The notes below the pieces were generated by a model that worked only from the letters and a program-made list of their open reading frames with translations, did not search any database and was not told the DNA's origin. A stretch of 64,000 nucleotides of DNA from Bradyrhizobium sp. CCBAU 51627 (GTDB taxonomy: Bacteria; Pseudomonadota; Alphaproteobacteria; Rhizobiales; Xanthobacteraceae), in assembly GCF_028128765.1 (NCBI RefSeq), contig NZ_LBJG01000023.1, positions 186,001 through 250,000 on the forward strand. The letters are read 5' to 3'. Below are positions 53,349-62,280 of the stretch, piece by piece. Each line of letters starts with the position of its first letter. Position 1 is the stretch's first letter. A program made the position numbers and the translations under genes.

Positions 53349-53385
53349 CAAAAAAACACCCGGCTCTGGTTTGAACCAGGCCGGG
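53349..53385 (-). terminator. Rho-independent terminator of the GNAT gene
   Basis: On the minus strand CCCGG-CCTGGTT-ca-AACCAGAG-CCGGG forms a stem with one bulge, then TGTTTTTTTGTC. It lies 12 bp past the acetyltransferase stop at 53397. Confidence 0.85.
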
Positions 53386-53396
53386 CTGCAGTCGTG

Positions 53397-54020
53397 TCAG
53401 GCCGAGGCTGAGGGGCGATCGGCCTGACGGGAAAAAGCAGCGAGACGCCAGCTCGCGCAGGGAATGTCCTTCGGCGCGAGGTGGATCTCCTTGTCGAATT
53501 GGACCAGCTTCCAATCATCGGGATGATTGACGAAAGCGAAGCCGGATGTGCGCGCAAGCGAGATCATGGTCTCGTTGGAGCGCAGCGTGTCGCCGAACAT
53601 GTGCTCGGCGCCGAGCGCGGCGGCTCGGCATTCCAGGTTCTTGATCAGCGCGGTCGCGATGCCGCGGCCATGCCAGCGATCGTCGACCGACAGGCCAAAT
53701 TCGAGCGCCGACGTCTCGGCATGCAAGGCATAGCGCGCCTCGGCGACGATGGTCTCGAAGCCGTCGACCATTTTTGTCGCGACCACGGTGAAACGTTCGC
53801 GCGCGCCGACCAGAAGGAAATCGTTCAGCAGTCCCTTCGGCAACTCGCTGATCGCGCCGAAGAAGCGGTTGTAGCGGGAGCGGGTCGAGAGCGAACGGAA
53901 GTAGTGCTGAAGCTGGTCGATGTCGCGGGGTTCCACGAAGCGAACGTGAATCGCCTCTCCGTCGCGGGTGCGCAACGTATCCGAATATTGCTTCAGCTCT
54001 TCCAGGCGATAGGTGCTCAT
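53397..54020 (-). CDS. GNAT-family N-acetyltransferase
   Basis: A 207-residue protein with the GNAT fold. The acetyl-CoA loop is DDRWHGRGIATALIKNLE near residues 112-129, the Q/RxxGxG/A signature. An acceptor is not evident. The N-terminal region (ELKQYSDTLRTRDGEAIHVRFVEPRD) resembles acetyltransferases fused or related to acyl-CoA-synthetase-regulating proteins. The DUF1127 gene upstream (higher coordinates) has the same orientation and is separated by 70 bp. Confidence 0.85.
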   Translation of the reverse strand: MSTYRLEELKQYSDTLRTRDGEAIHVRFVEPRDIDQLQHYFRSLSTRSRYNRFFGAISELPKGLLNDFLLVGARERFTVVATKMVDGFETIVAEARYALHAETSALEFGLSVDDRWHGRGIATALIKNLECRAAALGAEHMFGDTLRSNETMISLARTSGFAFVNHPDDWKLVQFDKEIHLAPKDIPCASWRLAAFSRQADRPSASA

Positions 54021-54089
54021 GACGCGTGCTCACGAGGACGAGGGACCGCCGGCGCCCCTGTGCTCAGGCGGCGCCGGCCTGACGGCCCA

Positions 54090-54293
54090 TCAGGCCCGCC
54101 AGAAGGGTTTGTCAGCCTCATAGGCGACCTCGGACCAGGACAGGCCGACGTCGTGGAGATCGCGGGCGGTCCAGTTGCTCAACTCGCGCCTGTTGCGATA
54201 GCGCTCATGCCAGAGATGCAAGGTCTCACTGACCTGCTGGATCAGCCCCACCGCATGATGATTTGTCATCGAATTCTGCGTCAGAATAGACAT
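54090..54293 (-). CDS. DUF1127 small protein
   Basis: A 67-residue protein with the DUF1127 core, WHERYRNRRELSNWTARDLHDVGLS, a helix-rich arginine/leucine domain. Such proteins in Proteobacteria can bind RNA or affect phosphate and carbon metabolism. Sequence alone cannot assign the role. The start is the first ATG, though MTNHHA eight codons later is possible. It is divergent to the LysR gene at 54404. Confidence 0.8.
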   Translation of the reverse strand: MSILTQNSMTNHHAVGLIQQVSETLHLWHERYRNRRELSNWTARDLHDVGLSWSEVAYEADKPFWRA

Positions 54294-54403
54294 TTTCAGC
54301 TCCTTGAGCTAACTTGGGCGCTAATATCTGCTTCTCTGTGCCGTGCAACAAACGACAATTTGTACCTCTTCGCATGAAATAAGCTCATGCATGATGCTGC
54401 CAA

Positions 54404-55297
54404 ATGACTGCCAGATTGCCTTCCCTGAACGGATTGCGGGCCTTTGAAGCTGCCGCGCGGCATCTCAGCTTCACACTGGCCGCATCAGAGCTGAACGTGA
54501 CCCAGACCGCGATCAGCCATCAGATTCGCCGGCTCGAAGAGGAGCTCGGCATCCGCCTGTTCATCCGGCAGAACCGCGCGCTGGCGCTGACCCCGGAAGC
54601 GCGCGACTATCTGCCCGGCGTCCGCGCCGCCTTCAACGACCTCCGCCTTGCCACCGACCGGCTGCTGCGCAAGGACGACGACAAGGTGCTGACGGTCTCG
54701 ACGATCGCTTCCCTCGCCGCGAAATGGCTGCTGCCGCGCCTGACCGATTTCCAGGAGAGCCATCCCGGCATCGACGTCCGCATCACCACCTCGACCAGCC
54801 TCGTCGACTTCCAGCGCGACAATGTCGATGCGGCGATCCGCTACGGCCGCGGCCAGTGGCCGGGCGTGCGTGCCGAGTGGCTGATGGCGGACGAATTGTT
54901 TCCCGTGTGCAGTCCTGCCCTCCTTCGCGGCGATAAATCGCTGCGCACGGCGGAGGACCTGAAGGACCATGTGCTGCTGCACACCAGCACCAGCGATGAC
55001 TGGCGCCTATGGCTGACAGCCGCGGGGCTTTCAACCAGCATCTCACGGCAGCCCGGCATCACCTTCGACATGACCTTCATGACGGTGCAGGCGGCGATCG
55101 ACGGCATGGGCGTGGCGATGGGCCGGACCTCCTATGTTCAGGACGACATCGCCAAGGGCCGGCTGGTGGTGCCCTTCAAGATCGCGCTGCCGGCCGACGC
55201 CGGCTTCTATCTGGTCTCGCCGGAGGGCCGCCGCGAAGCGCCAAAGCTCGCCGCCTTTCGCCAATGGGTGGTCGCGGCAACTCAGAATAAAGCCTGA
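54404..55297 (+). CDS. LysR-type transcriptional regulator (GcvA-like)
   Basis: A 297-residue regulator: N-terminal winged helix with FEAAARHLSFTLAASELNVTQTAISHQI near residues 14-41, then the GcvA-like effector domain with TVSTIASLAAKWLLPRL near residues 97-113. These regulators bind DNA upstream of their own and neighbouring genes. It is followed by an MFS transporter and, beyond it, a minus-strand amidohydrolase operon; it likely regulates one of these. Its divergent promoter region with DUF1127 is only 110 bp. Confidence 0.9.
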   Translation: MTARLPSLNGLRAFEAAARHLSFTLAASELNVTQTAISHQIRRLEEELGIRLFIRQNRALALTPEARDYLPGVRAAFNDLRLATDRLLRKDDDKVLTVSTIASLAAKWLLPRLTDFQESHPGIDVRITTSTSLVDFQRDNVDAAIRYGRGQWPGVRAEWLMADELFPVCSPALLRGDKSLRTAEDLKDHVLLHTSTSDDWRLWLTAAGLSTSISRQPGITFDMTFMTVQAAIDGMGVAMGRTSYVQDDIAKGRLVVPFKIALPADAGFYLVSPEGRREAPKLAAFRQWVVAATQNKA

Positions 55298-55440
55298 AAA
55301 ATCATCAGCTTCCGCCGCGAAATGGGTTGACTCGCGACGCCCCGCGCGGGAAGGGGTAGCCAGATTGTCGCAGCAGCAATTTGTCGCCTTGCCGTGAAAT
55401 GAGTTCCGGTCCGGCCGCGCCTCGAAGGGGAGTAACGTTC

Positions 55441-56787
55441 ATGGCTGGACCAGCCACCTCAACCAATCCGCCCGCAATCAAGTCGCGCATCGGCGCGATC
55501 CTGCGCGCCACATCGGGCAATTTTCTCGAGCAGTTCGATTTCTTCCTGTTCGGCTTCTACGCGCAGGATATCGCGAAGGCGTTTTTCCCCGCCGCAGACG
55601 AGACCGCGGCCCTGCTCAATGCTTATGGCGTGTTCTGGCTCGGCGCGCTGATGCGACCCGTAGGCGCCATCGTGCTGGGCGCCTATATCGATCGTATCGG
55701 CCGACGCCAGGGCTTGATCTTCACACTCGCGCTCATGGCGCTCGGCACCGTGGTGATCGCGTTCTGCCCGTCTTACGCAGCAATCGGTGTTGCCGCCCCG
55801 GTCATCGTGCTGATTGGCCGCTTGATCCAGGGTTTCTCGGCCGGCGTGGAGCTGGGCGGCGTCTCCGTCTATCTGTCCGAGATCGCGACTCCTGGCCATC
55901 GCGGCTTCTACACCTCATTCCAGTCTTCCAGTCAGCAGGTCGCGATCTTCGTCGCAGCGATCATCGGCTTCATCCTGAGGGAGCTCATTCCCGGCGATAC
56001 CTTCCTGGATGTGATCGGAGGAGTTGCGAAGTGGCGTATCCCGTTCTTCGTCGGCTGCATCATCATCCCCGTCATTTTCTTCCTGCGGCGCTCGCTCGAG
56101 GAGACACCGGCCTTCCTGGCCATGAAGAAGCATCCGACCGCGCGCGAAGTGTTCGCGTCGGCGATCGCGAACTGGCGCATCGTCATCCTCGGCATGATGA
56201 TTGCCGTGCTGACCACCACGACCTTCTACTTCATCACGGTGTATGCCCCCGGCTTCGGCAAGCAGCTCAATCTGTCGCCGACCGGAACGCTGCTGGTGAC
56301 GCTTCTCGTTGCAGTGACCAACTTCATCTGGAATCCGGTCGGCGGCGCGGTGTCCGACCGCATTGGCCGCAAGCCGGTGTTGGTGACGATTGCGGCTCTG
56401 TCATTCCTGACGGCTTACCCCGCGCTGTCCTGGCTCGCGGCAGCTCCCACTCTCGGGAAACTGCTCGCGGTGCAGATGATGTTCTCGTTCTACTTCGGCG
56501 TCTACAGCGGCACGATGCTGGGCTGCCTGGTCGAGATCGTGCCGGCCCATGTCCGCACCACCTGCTTCTCGATCGCTTTCGCCCTGGCCGCGGGCATCTT
56601 CGGCACATCGACACCCGCCGTGGCGACCAAGCTGATCAGCATGACCAACGGTGACAAGGCCTCGCCGGCTTACTGGCTCATGTTCGGAGCGGCGCTCGGC
56701 ATTGTCGCCGCGCTCACCGTTTATCGCGGCAGCGGCAAGACGGTGCCGACCTACGATACAGCAATAGAGCCGGCGACGGGGCGGTGA
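55441..56787 (+). CDS. MFS transporter of the metabolite:H+ symporter (MHS) type
   Basis: A 448-residue inner-membrane protein with twelve helices. Early [16 protein letters not shown] near residues 22-37 and [19 protein letters not shown] near residues 77-95 are the MHS-type symporter signatures. Relatives carry citrate, tricarballylate, alpha-ketoglutarate or shikimate. The start at 55441 follows GGGGAG; an ATG at 55399 is an alternative. It lies 143 bp from LysR on the same strand and may be its target. Confidence 0.9.
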   Translation: MAGPATSTNPPAIKSRIGAILRATSGNFLEQFDFFLFGFYAQDIAKAFFPAADETAALLNAYGVFWLGALMRPVGAIVLGAYIDRIGRRQGLIFTLALMALGTVVIAFCPSYAAIGVAAPVIVLIGRLIQGFSAGVELGGVSVYLSEIATPGHRGFYTSFQSSSQQVAIFVAAIIGFILRELIPGDTFLDVIGGVAKWRIPFFVGCIIIPVIFFLRRSLEETPAFLAMKKHPTAREVFASAIANWRIVILGMMIAVLTTTTFYFITVYAPGFGKQLNLSPTGTLLVTLLVAVTNFIWNPVGGAVSDRIGRKPVLVTIAALSFLTAYPALSWLAAAPTLGKLLAVQMMFSFYFGVYSGTMLGCLVEIVPAHVRTTCFSIAFALAAGIFGTSTPAVATKLISMTNGDKASPAYWLMFGAALGIVAALTVYRGSGKTVPTYDTAIEPATGR

Positions 56788-56792
56788 GACAG

Positions 56793-56922
56793 CGTCATTC
56801 CGGGGCGCGACGAAGTCGCGAGCCCGGAAATCCGTTCCTCCAAGCGTTGCTGACGCACGACGGATTCTCTGATGCGCAATTGCGCATCAGAATTCGATGC
56901 TCCGCATTGCCCCGGAATGACG
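56793..56922. repeat. Long imperfect inverted repeat between converging genes
   Basis: Begins GTCATTCCGGGGCG and ends GCCCCGGAATGAC. Internal palindromes (GCGCGACGAAGTCGCG, TGATGCGCAATTGCGCATCA) add secondary structure. It lies between the MFS and Rieske genes and may terminate both. It resembles, but is not, the GTCATTGCGAG family. Confidence 0.8.
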
Positions 56923-56929
56923 AAGGAGC

Positions 56930-57343
56930 TTACAGCTCCACCACCACGTAGTCGTTCTCGACCGTCACCGTGACTGTCTCGGCCACATACGGACCCTTCA
57001 CGACACGCGCGCCCGGCTCGACATGGGCCGGATAGGCCTTCACGCGAAAGCGGCGGGGGTCGCAATAGGACTGGCCGGTGCGGATGTCGAACTCCCAGCC
57101 GTGCCACGGACAGCGGATGATCTCGCCGAGTTTCGTATATTCGATCTCCCCGGGATCCTTTGATTGTGCAAGCCCGATCAGCGGGCCCTCGCACAATGCC
57201 GCGCCCTGATGCGGGCAGCGGTTCATCAGGCCGAAATATTCGCCCTTGATGTTGAAGACGGCGATCGGCCGTCCGTCGATCTCCAGGAATTTTCGCGTGC
57301 CGGGCGGCAGCTCGTCGACCGCGGCAATCACGTGCCGCGCCAT
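56930..57343 (-). CDS. Rieske [2Fe-2S] ferredoxin-like protein
   Basis: A 137-residue Rieske protein. The cluster ligands are CPHQGA near residues 43-48 and CPWHGWEF near residues 78-85, giving the CxH...CxxH pattern. No catalytic oxygenase domain is attached, so this is a ferredoxin component or an independent electron carrier. The start at 57343 opens directly into the Rieske fold; a longer frame to 57493 overlaps the upstream amidohydrolase. It is the last gene in an operon with two amidohydrolases (49 bp gap). Confidence 0.9.
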   Translation of the reverse strand: MARHVIAAVDELPPGTRKFLEIDGRPIAVFNIKGEYFGLMNRCPHQGAALCEGPLIGLAQSKDPGEIEYTKLGEIIRCPWHGWEFDIRTGQSYCDPRRFRVKAYPAHVEPGARVVKGPYVAETVTVTVENDYVVVEL

Positions 57344-57392
57344 TATGTCATCCGCATGATCTGATCGAAGAACCGCTTCACCCTTTTTCGGA

Positions 57393-58505
57393 TCATGCGG
57401 CGATCCCGTAGAGCTTCTTCGCATTGCCGAGATAGAACGCCTCGCGATTGGCTTCGCTGACGCCCGCCGGCAGCACACGTGAAGGCTCGTCATAATCCCA
57501 GTGTGGATAGTCGGTGGCGAACAGCAGCCGGTCCCAGCCGATCCAGTTGATGACGTCGAACAGATCCTCGCGCCGCTCGGGATCTTCCATCGGCTGCGTG
57601 GTCCACCAGACCTGCTCGCGGATATATTCCGACGGCGGCCGCTTGACGTGCGCCACCTCGCTGCGCAGCCGCTGCCAGACCTTGTCGAGACGCCATGCCA
57701 GCGACGGCGCCCAGCCGAAGCCGGCCTCGATCATCACCATCTTCAATTTCGGGAAACGCTCGAACACGCCCTCCAGCACGAGACTCGCCAGCGCCGATTG
57801 CTGGCATTGCGAGTGCCCCACCATCTCCTCGATGTAATGGGACGGCCAGCCCGACGGCGTGATCGGGTTGCCGCCAAAGCCGAAGGCGTGCACGCCAACC
57901 GGAAGACCCGCCTCTTCCGCGGCCTGGTAGATTGGCCAATAGCGGCGCTGGCCGAGCGGCTCGACATTGCGGCTGAGCAGCAGCACCTGAACGAAATTCT
58001 TGTCGCCGGCGCGCTCGCGGATCTCGGCGGCGGCCGCCAGGCCGTCCTCATTGCCGACGACGATCGAGGCTTTGAGCCGCTTGTCCTTGCTGGTCCATTT
58101 GTCGATCTGCCAGTCGTTGATGGCCGAGCACAGCGCAGCCGAGAGATCGTGGTTGCGAATGCCCTGCCCGGTGTTGAGCGGATTGAGCACGCCAAGCTGC
58201 ACGTTGTTCGGATCGAGCAGTTGCTTCTGCATGAAGGAGAGCGAGGAGCCCTGCGGGCCGCCTTCCGGTGGATAGGCGTCGCGGCGCGAGGCGTTGGGCT
58301 GGGCCTTTGGATAGGGCGGTCCTTCCATCATGCCTTGATAGGCATGGACGCCATAGACCTCGAGATGATGTTGCCAGCGTTTGGCGAGATAGGGATAAAG
58401 CTCGGTCCGAGTCGCACGTGCCGGATGGATGTCACAGTCCGCGATCGCGGTCTTGGTTGTCGGAGGGGAAGCAGCTTCTCGGCTCTCGCGAAACTGGATA
58501 TTCAT
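57393..58505 (-). CDS. Amidohydrolase family 2 protein, paralogue A
   Basis: A 370-residue TIM-barrel hydrolase. DCDIHP near residues 23-28 is the first metal motif, GVHAFG near residues 206-211 a middle His and FATDYPHWDYDEP near residues 335-347 the C-terminal Asp. The family includes decarboxylases (ACMSD-like) and hydrolases of cyclic amides. It is related to the next gene (58531) in the same operon. The substrate is not known; the Rieske partner suggests aromatic or lactone metabolism. Confidence 0.9.
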   Translation of the reverse strand: MNIQFRESREAASPPTTKTAIADCDIHPARATRTELYPYLAKRWQHHLEVYGVHAYQGMMEGPPYPKAQPNASRRDAYPPEGGPQGSSLSFMQKQLLDPNNVQLGVLNPLNTGQGIRNHDLSAALCSAINDWQIDKWTSKDKRLKASIVVGNEDGLAAAAEIRERAGDKNFVQVLLLSRNVEPLGQRRYWPIYQAAEEAGLPVGVHAFGFGGNPITPSGWPSHYIEEMVGHSQCQQSALASLVLEGVFERFPKLKMVMIEAGFGWAPSLAWRLDKVWQRLRSEVAHVKRPPSEYIREQVWWTTQPMEDPERREDLFDVINWIGWDRLLFATDYPHWDYDEPSRVLPAGVSEANREAFYLGNAKKLYGIAA

Positions 58506-58530
58506 CGCCTTGCCTCCTTTGGCAGCGGGC

Positions 58531-59589
58531 TCATTTCAGGCGGGGATAGGTTGCATGCGGATTGTCGATCATGATCTTGCGCACGAGATCGGGGGCGAGC
58601 CCCTCGGGCAGCGCATCCTGGCCGTCGAACTGCCAGTGCGGATAGTCCGTGGAGAATAGGACCAATTCGTCGGACTGCATATGCTCAAACAGGCGATTTA
58701 ATGTCGCCGCGTCCGGTGGCGCATCAAATGGCTGTAATGAGAAGCGGATGTTGCTGCGCACAATCTCCAGCGGCGCACGATCGACCCATGGCGTCTCCAT
58801 CCGCACCCCACGCCAGAATTTGTGTAGCCGCCAGAGATAGGGTGCGATCCAGGAGACACCGGATTCCAGCATCACCATTTTCAGGTGCGGATATTTGGCG
58901 AAAACGCCCTCGACGATCAGGCTGGTGAGTTGGGTCTGGAACGCCTGGGAGTGCCCGACGTAATCCTCGATATGATAGGAACCCCAACCCACCGCGGTCG
59001 GGGGATTGTGATAGGCGGAACCAGCGTGGATCCCCACCGGCAGTTCGTGCCGTTCCGCCGCCTCGTAGATCGGCCACAGCGCGCGTTTGCCGAGCGGCAC
59101 GTCACCCATGACCAGCATCAGCACTTGCACGAAGCGCTCGTCCGCTGCGCAGCGCTCGATCTCGGCAACGGCTTTTTCGATGCTTTGCGTCGGAATCACG
59201 ATGGAGCCGCGCAGCCGGGAATCGCGATCGAGCCATTCCTTCGCCAGCCAGTCGTTCAGCGCACGGCAGAACGCGGCCTGCATGTCCTCGGAGAACACCA
59301 TCTGCACACCGTAAAGCGGGTTGCAGATCGCGAACCTGAGCTGGAAGGGGTCGAGCACGTGGCGTTGCATGTCCTCCAGGCTCTCGCCGGGCTTTCCCTT
59401 CTCGGGCCGCCAATCGGGCCGCGCAGTCATCGGTGAGTTCTGCGGATAGGATTGCGAGACGAGGTCGACCATGCCGCGCGTGGTCACCTGATCACGCCAA
59501 TAGTCGTTCAGGTACGGCAACAGGCTGGTCAGATGCGGCACGGCCGGATGCACATCGCAGTCAATCCCGCCGGCGATCAGGGACGTCAT
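58531..59589 (-). CDS. Amidohydrolase family 2 protein, paralogue B
   Basis: A 352-residue relative of the protein at 57393. IDCDVHP near residues 9-15, PVGIHAGSAYHNP near residues 184-196 and FSTDYPHWQFDG near residues 314-325 are the metal motifs. The two share spacing and length, so they are tandem duplicates or a heteromeric pair. It is the first gene of the operon, 25 bp before paralogue A. The 143-bp gap upstream separates it from CinA-C and should carry the operon promoter. Confidence 0.9.
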   Translation of the reverse strand: MTSLIAGGIDCDVHPAVPHLTSLLPYLNDYWRDQVTTRGMVDLVSQSYPQNSPMTARPDWRPEKGKPGESLEDMQRHVLDPFQLRFAICNPLYGVQMVFSEDMQAAFCRALNDWLAKEWLDRDSRLRGSIVIPTQSIEKAVAEIERCAADERFVQVLMLVMGDVPLGKRALWPIYEAAERHELPVGIHAGSAYHNPPTAVGWGSYHIEDYVGHSQAFQTQLTSLIVEGVFAKYPHLKMVMLESGVSWIAPYLWRLHKFWRGVRMETPWVDRAPLEIVRSNIRFSLQPFDAPPDAATLNRLFEHMQSDELVLFSTDYPHWQFDGQDALPEGLAPDLVRKIMIDNPHATYPRLK

Positions 59590-59732
59590 GACGTCTCCCC
59601 TCTCACGTTTCCTCGCATGTCTCTTCTTCTATCCACCATTCAAGCAGGCCTGCCCGTCGCCCGCAACTCGGCTAAGCGTCCTGTCATATGCTAGGAAGGC
59701 GGAGCTCGGTTGCGAAGGAACAGGGGACTGGC

Positions 59733-60215
59733 ATGAAAGAGCTTGTCGGTATCGCGGAACAGGTTGCGGCAACATTGATCGCACGCAAAGAGACTATTGC
59801 AGTCGCGGAATCCTCGGCCGGCGGGCTGATCGCAGCAAGCCTGCTCGCGGTGCCCGGCGCCTCCGCTTATTTCCTCGGCGGCGCGGTGGTCTACACGCGC
59901 GATGCCAGACGCGTGCTGATGGATATTTCGGATGAAGGAATGAAGGGCTTTCGCTCCTCATCGGAGCCGTATGCGAAGCTGCTGGCCGAACAGATGCGCG
60001 GGCGTTTCCGCTCCGACTGGGGCCTGTCCGAGACCGGCGCAGCCGGCCCCACCGGCAATCGTTACGGCGATGCGGCCGGCCATAGCTGCGTGGCGGTGGC
60101 GGGACCCGCGACCGAGGTGATGACGCTTGAAACGGGCAACAACGACCGGTTCGGCAATATGCAGATGTTCGCAGCGACGGCGCTGAAGCTATTGCTGAAG
60201 AAGCTCAAGGGGTGA
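59733..60215 (+). CDS. CinA-C domain protein (nicotinamide-nucleotide amidase-like)
   Basis: A 160-residue protein of the CinA C-terminal/PncC family. AVAESSAGGLIAASLLAVPGAS near residues 22-43 and GLSETGAAGPTGNRYGDAAG near residues 95-114 are the family's two signatures. Such proteins deamidate NMN to NaMN. The ATG at 59733 follows GGGGACTGGC. The N-terminal molybdopterin-binding-like domain of full CinA is absent, as in stand-alone PncC. It is isolated, next to an unknown exported protein in converging orientation. Confidence 0.9.
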   Translation: MKELVGIAEQVAATLIARKETIAVAESSAGGLIAASLLAVPGASAYFLGGAVVYTRDARRVLMDISDEGMKGFRSSSEPYAKLLAEQMRGRFRSDWGLSETGAAGPTGNRYGDAAGHSCVAVAGPATEVMTLETGNNDRFGNMQMFAATALKLLLKKLKG

Positions 60216-60241
60216 GCGGCGACGCCGCTTACCCACCCGTG

Positions 60242-61009
60242 CTAGGAGCAGGACAAGCCGTTGCCGGGCTCGCGGCACAGCTTCGCGCGAACCTCGACAA
60301 AATCGATTTTGCACCGCCTGGCTCTGCGCAGCCGTGAGGTGTGAGCGGCGTCGGCACTGGCGGCTGAAAGCAGATTGAGCTGCTTCTTGATGGCAGCGCT
60401 GCACATGAGCTCAGGGTTGCCGTCGAGATACCGTGATTGGGCTCCAAGCTCTTGTCGGGTGAGCTCCGCGAATGGCCCCAGAGCCAATTGTGTTTCGATC
60501 GCCGCGAGCTCCGCATCGCTCGCCTGTGCGCGGGCAACGCCATTCGTCTTGCGTTCGAATCCGTTTTCGAGGGCTGCGTGACCTGCCGAGGCAAGGTCCG
60601 CGAACTCCTGCGCTGCGTCTGGAAACTCACCACGCTGGAAGCCGGCCAAAAGATAGGACTTGCATTCCAATGGATTGCTCGCGAGCTTCAGAAGCGCCGC
60701 CAGTTGCGCCCGGTCCACAGCGATGATGTGCTCATCGTCGGTATAGGCATCCATCTCGGTTGCAACGATCATATTGAGCACATTGTTGGCGGCGGACCAC
60801 CCACCCCCGTTGAATGCCTCTTCAGTCTCGCGAAGAAAGACCGCCCTGAGGCCTGGATCGCTGCGGGCGATCGACGCTGCCAGGGGAAACCGCGCGATGT
60901 TTCGGTCGAAATCGCGTGCAAATGCGCTCGGCCCGAACAGGTTCGCATAAGCCGCGTTTCCGGCCAGCAGGGCGACGACGACGAGCAGCAGGACTGATCT
61001 TCTGGTCAT
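60242..61009 (-). CDS. Exported hypothetical protein
   Basis: A 255-residue protein with a signal peptide of about 22 residues (VLLLVVVALLAGNAAYA). The mature part is helical, with four cysteines (residue 117 and three near the C-terminus) that may form disulfides. I recognised no family. It is on the minus strand and converges on CinA-C. Confidence 0.65.
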   Translation of the reverse strand: MTRRSVLLLVVVALLAGNAAYANLFGPSAFARDFDRNIARFPLAASIARSDPGLRAVFLRETEEAFNGGGWSAANNVLNMIVATEMDAYTDDEHIIAVDRAQLAALLKLASNPLECKSYLLAGFQRGEFPDAAQEFADLASAGHAALENGFERKTNGVARAQASDAELAAIETQLALGPFAELTRQELGAQSRYLDGNPELMCSAAIKKQLNLLSAASADAAHTSRLRRARRCKIDFVEVRAKLCREPGNGLSCS

Positions 61010-61134
61010 GTGAGACTATCGGCGTGGACGAGCGCACGAAGATCATCTCACGCCGCGTTGCCTCCATCCATTGCAACTACAGGCTGCCATTAATGAATCC
61101 TTTCGCGGCCATCGCAAGTTGCGCGCATGCCCTT

Positions 61135-61410
61135 CTATCTGGCCAAATGTCGTATGAATATCCGCACCACATAGCCTTTGAACCGCGGCGCCTCGTCGTA
61201 GAGGTCCGACGCGATCCGCTCGATGGTCTCGCGCAGCGACGTGAACTGCGCCTGCCGCGCGCTGCTCTCGGTGCCCTGCATGCCGGCGAGTTCGTCCATC
61301 GCTGCATCGCTGATCTGGCACTGCACGACATCACCGTCGCTCAGCATGGTGAAGCGAAAGGCCAACCGTTCGAGGTCGTGCCCGATGATCCTGTCGCGTG
61401 TTAGCGGCAT
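61135..61410 (-). CDS. DUF1488 protein
   Basis: A 91-residue protein starting at an ATG at 61410 (TTG at 61443 is unlikely). PLTRDRIIGHDLERLAFRFTM near residues 2-22, a DGDVVQCQISDAAMDEL stretch and C-terminal RIFIRHLAR match the DUF1488 family, small proteins of unknown role in alphaproteobacteria. It is monocistronic on the minus strand. Confidence 0.75.
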   Translation of the reverse strand: MPLTRDRIIGHDLERLAFRFTMLSDGDVVQCQISDAAMDELAGMQGTESSARQAQFTSLRETIERIASDLYDEAPRFKGYVVRIFIRHLAR

Positions 61411-61545
61411 CCAATTGTCCCGGTCGAGCCCCCGGCCGGACAATGCTGAAAATCTGACGCTTTGTCACCATCCGCGGCGGTGGATCAAGCAGTCAAAGGG
61501 GGCCGACCGAAAGCACGGGCTCTGTCGATCAGCCGCGCTCCTGTT

Positions 61546-62160
61546 TCAGTAGGCGAGCGCCGTGCCGGTCGGCTTGCCGAGTGCCGCGGCCAGCGATCGA
61601 TACTCCTCGCAATCCGTGCCGCAGATGGCAGCAATCCGGCTCAGATGATAGAGCGCCTGCTCGCGGTTGCCCCGCTCGAGCTGCCACAGACCGTAATACT
61701 GCCACGTCAATACGTGGTTCGGATCTGCCTTCAACGCACGCTCGTACCAGACCTGCGACTGCTCGTAATCCCCAAGCTTGCGATAGGAGTAGCCGATCAG
61801 GTTGGCGACGTTCGGATGGTCGTCATGGCCCAGCGACTTCAATTGCACGATCGCAGTCGCGTAGTCGTTGCGCTCGTAGATCGTGTCATAGGCGACGCGG
61901 TAGCCGGCCGCGAAGGCGGGATCGCCGATGCTGGAATGGTTGTCCGGCTTCTTGCCCTTCTGCGTTGCTTTGCTGCCCGACCGCTTCGGATAAACCGGCT
62001 GCGGCTGCGGCTTCTGATCCGAATAGGCCCCGGCATAGGGATCGGTGGAACCGACGCCGCCCCCGCCGCCGCCACCTCCGCCTGCGGCGAACGCCGGCGA
62101 ACTCAACAAAGCTGCCGCAAAGATACCCAGTGTGACGCGCCTGATCATCGCTGTGATCAT
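61546..62160 (-). CDS. Exported TPR protein with glycine tract
   Basis: A 204-residue protein starting at the ATG at 62160 after GGGAGGCAGAC; MIRR four codons later is an alternative. The signal peptide ends FAAGGG near residue 26 and is followed by nine consecutive glycines. A basic Pro/Gln-rich stretch leads to a TPR-like region with NYATAIVQLKSLG, NLIGYSYRKLGDYEQS and YGLWQLERGN (residues 95-170). A periplasmic scaffold role is inferred. Confidence 0.85.
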   Translation of the reverse strand: MITAMIRRVTLGIFAAALLSSPAFAAGGGGGGGGGVGSTDPYAGAYSDQKPQPQPVYPKRSGSKATQKGKKPDNHSSIGDPAFAAGYRVAYDTIYERNDYATAIVQLKSLGHDDHPNVANLIGYSYRKLGDYEQSQVWYERALKADPNHVLTWQYYGLWQLERGNREQALYHLSRIAAICGTDCEEYRSLAAALGKPTGTALAY

Positions 62161-62280
62161 GTCTGCCTCCCGTCCTGTTTCAAGCGGCCCCGGACGAATG
62201 GATAACCCTGCCTCTGCAGGGATATTCCCGGACGCTGAACTCACAGAGACCTGGACGACCGTACGACAGTTCTGTTGTCC

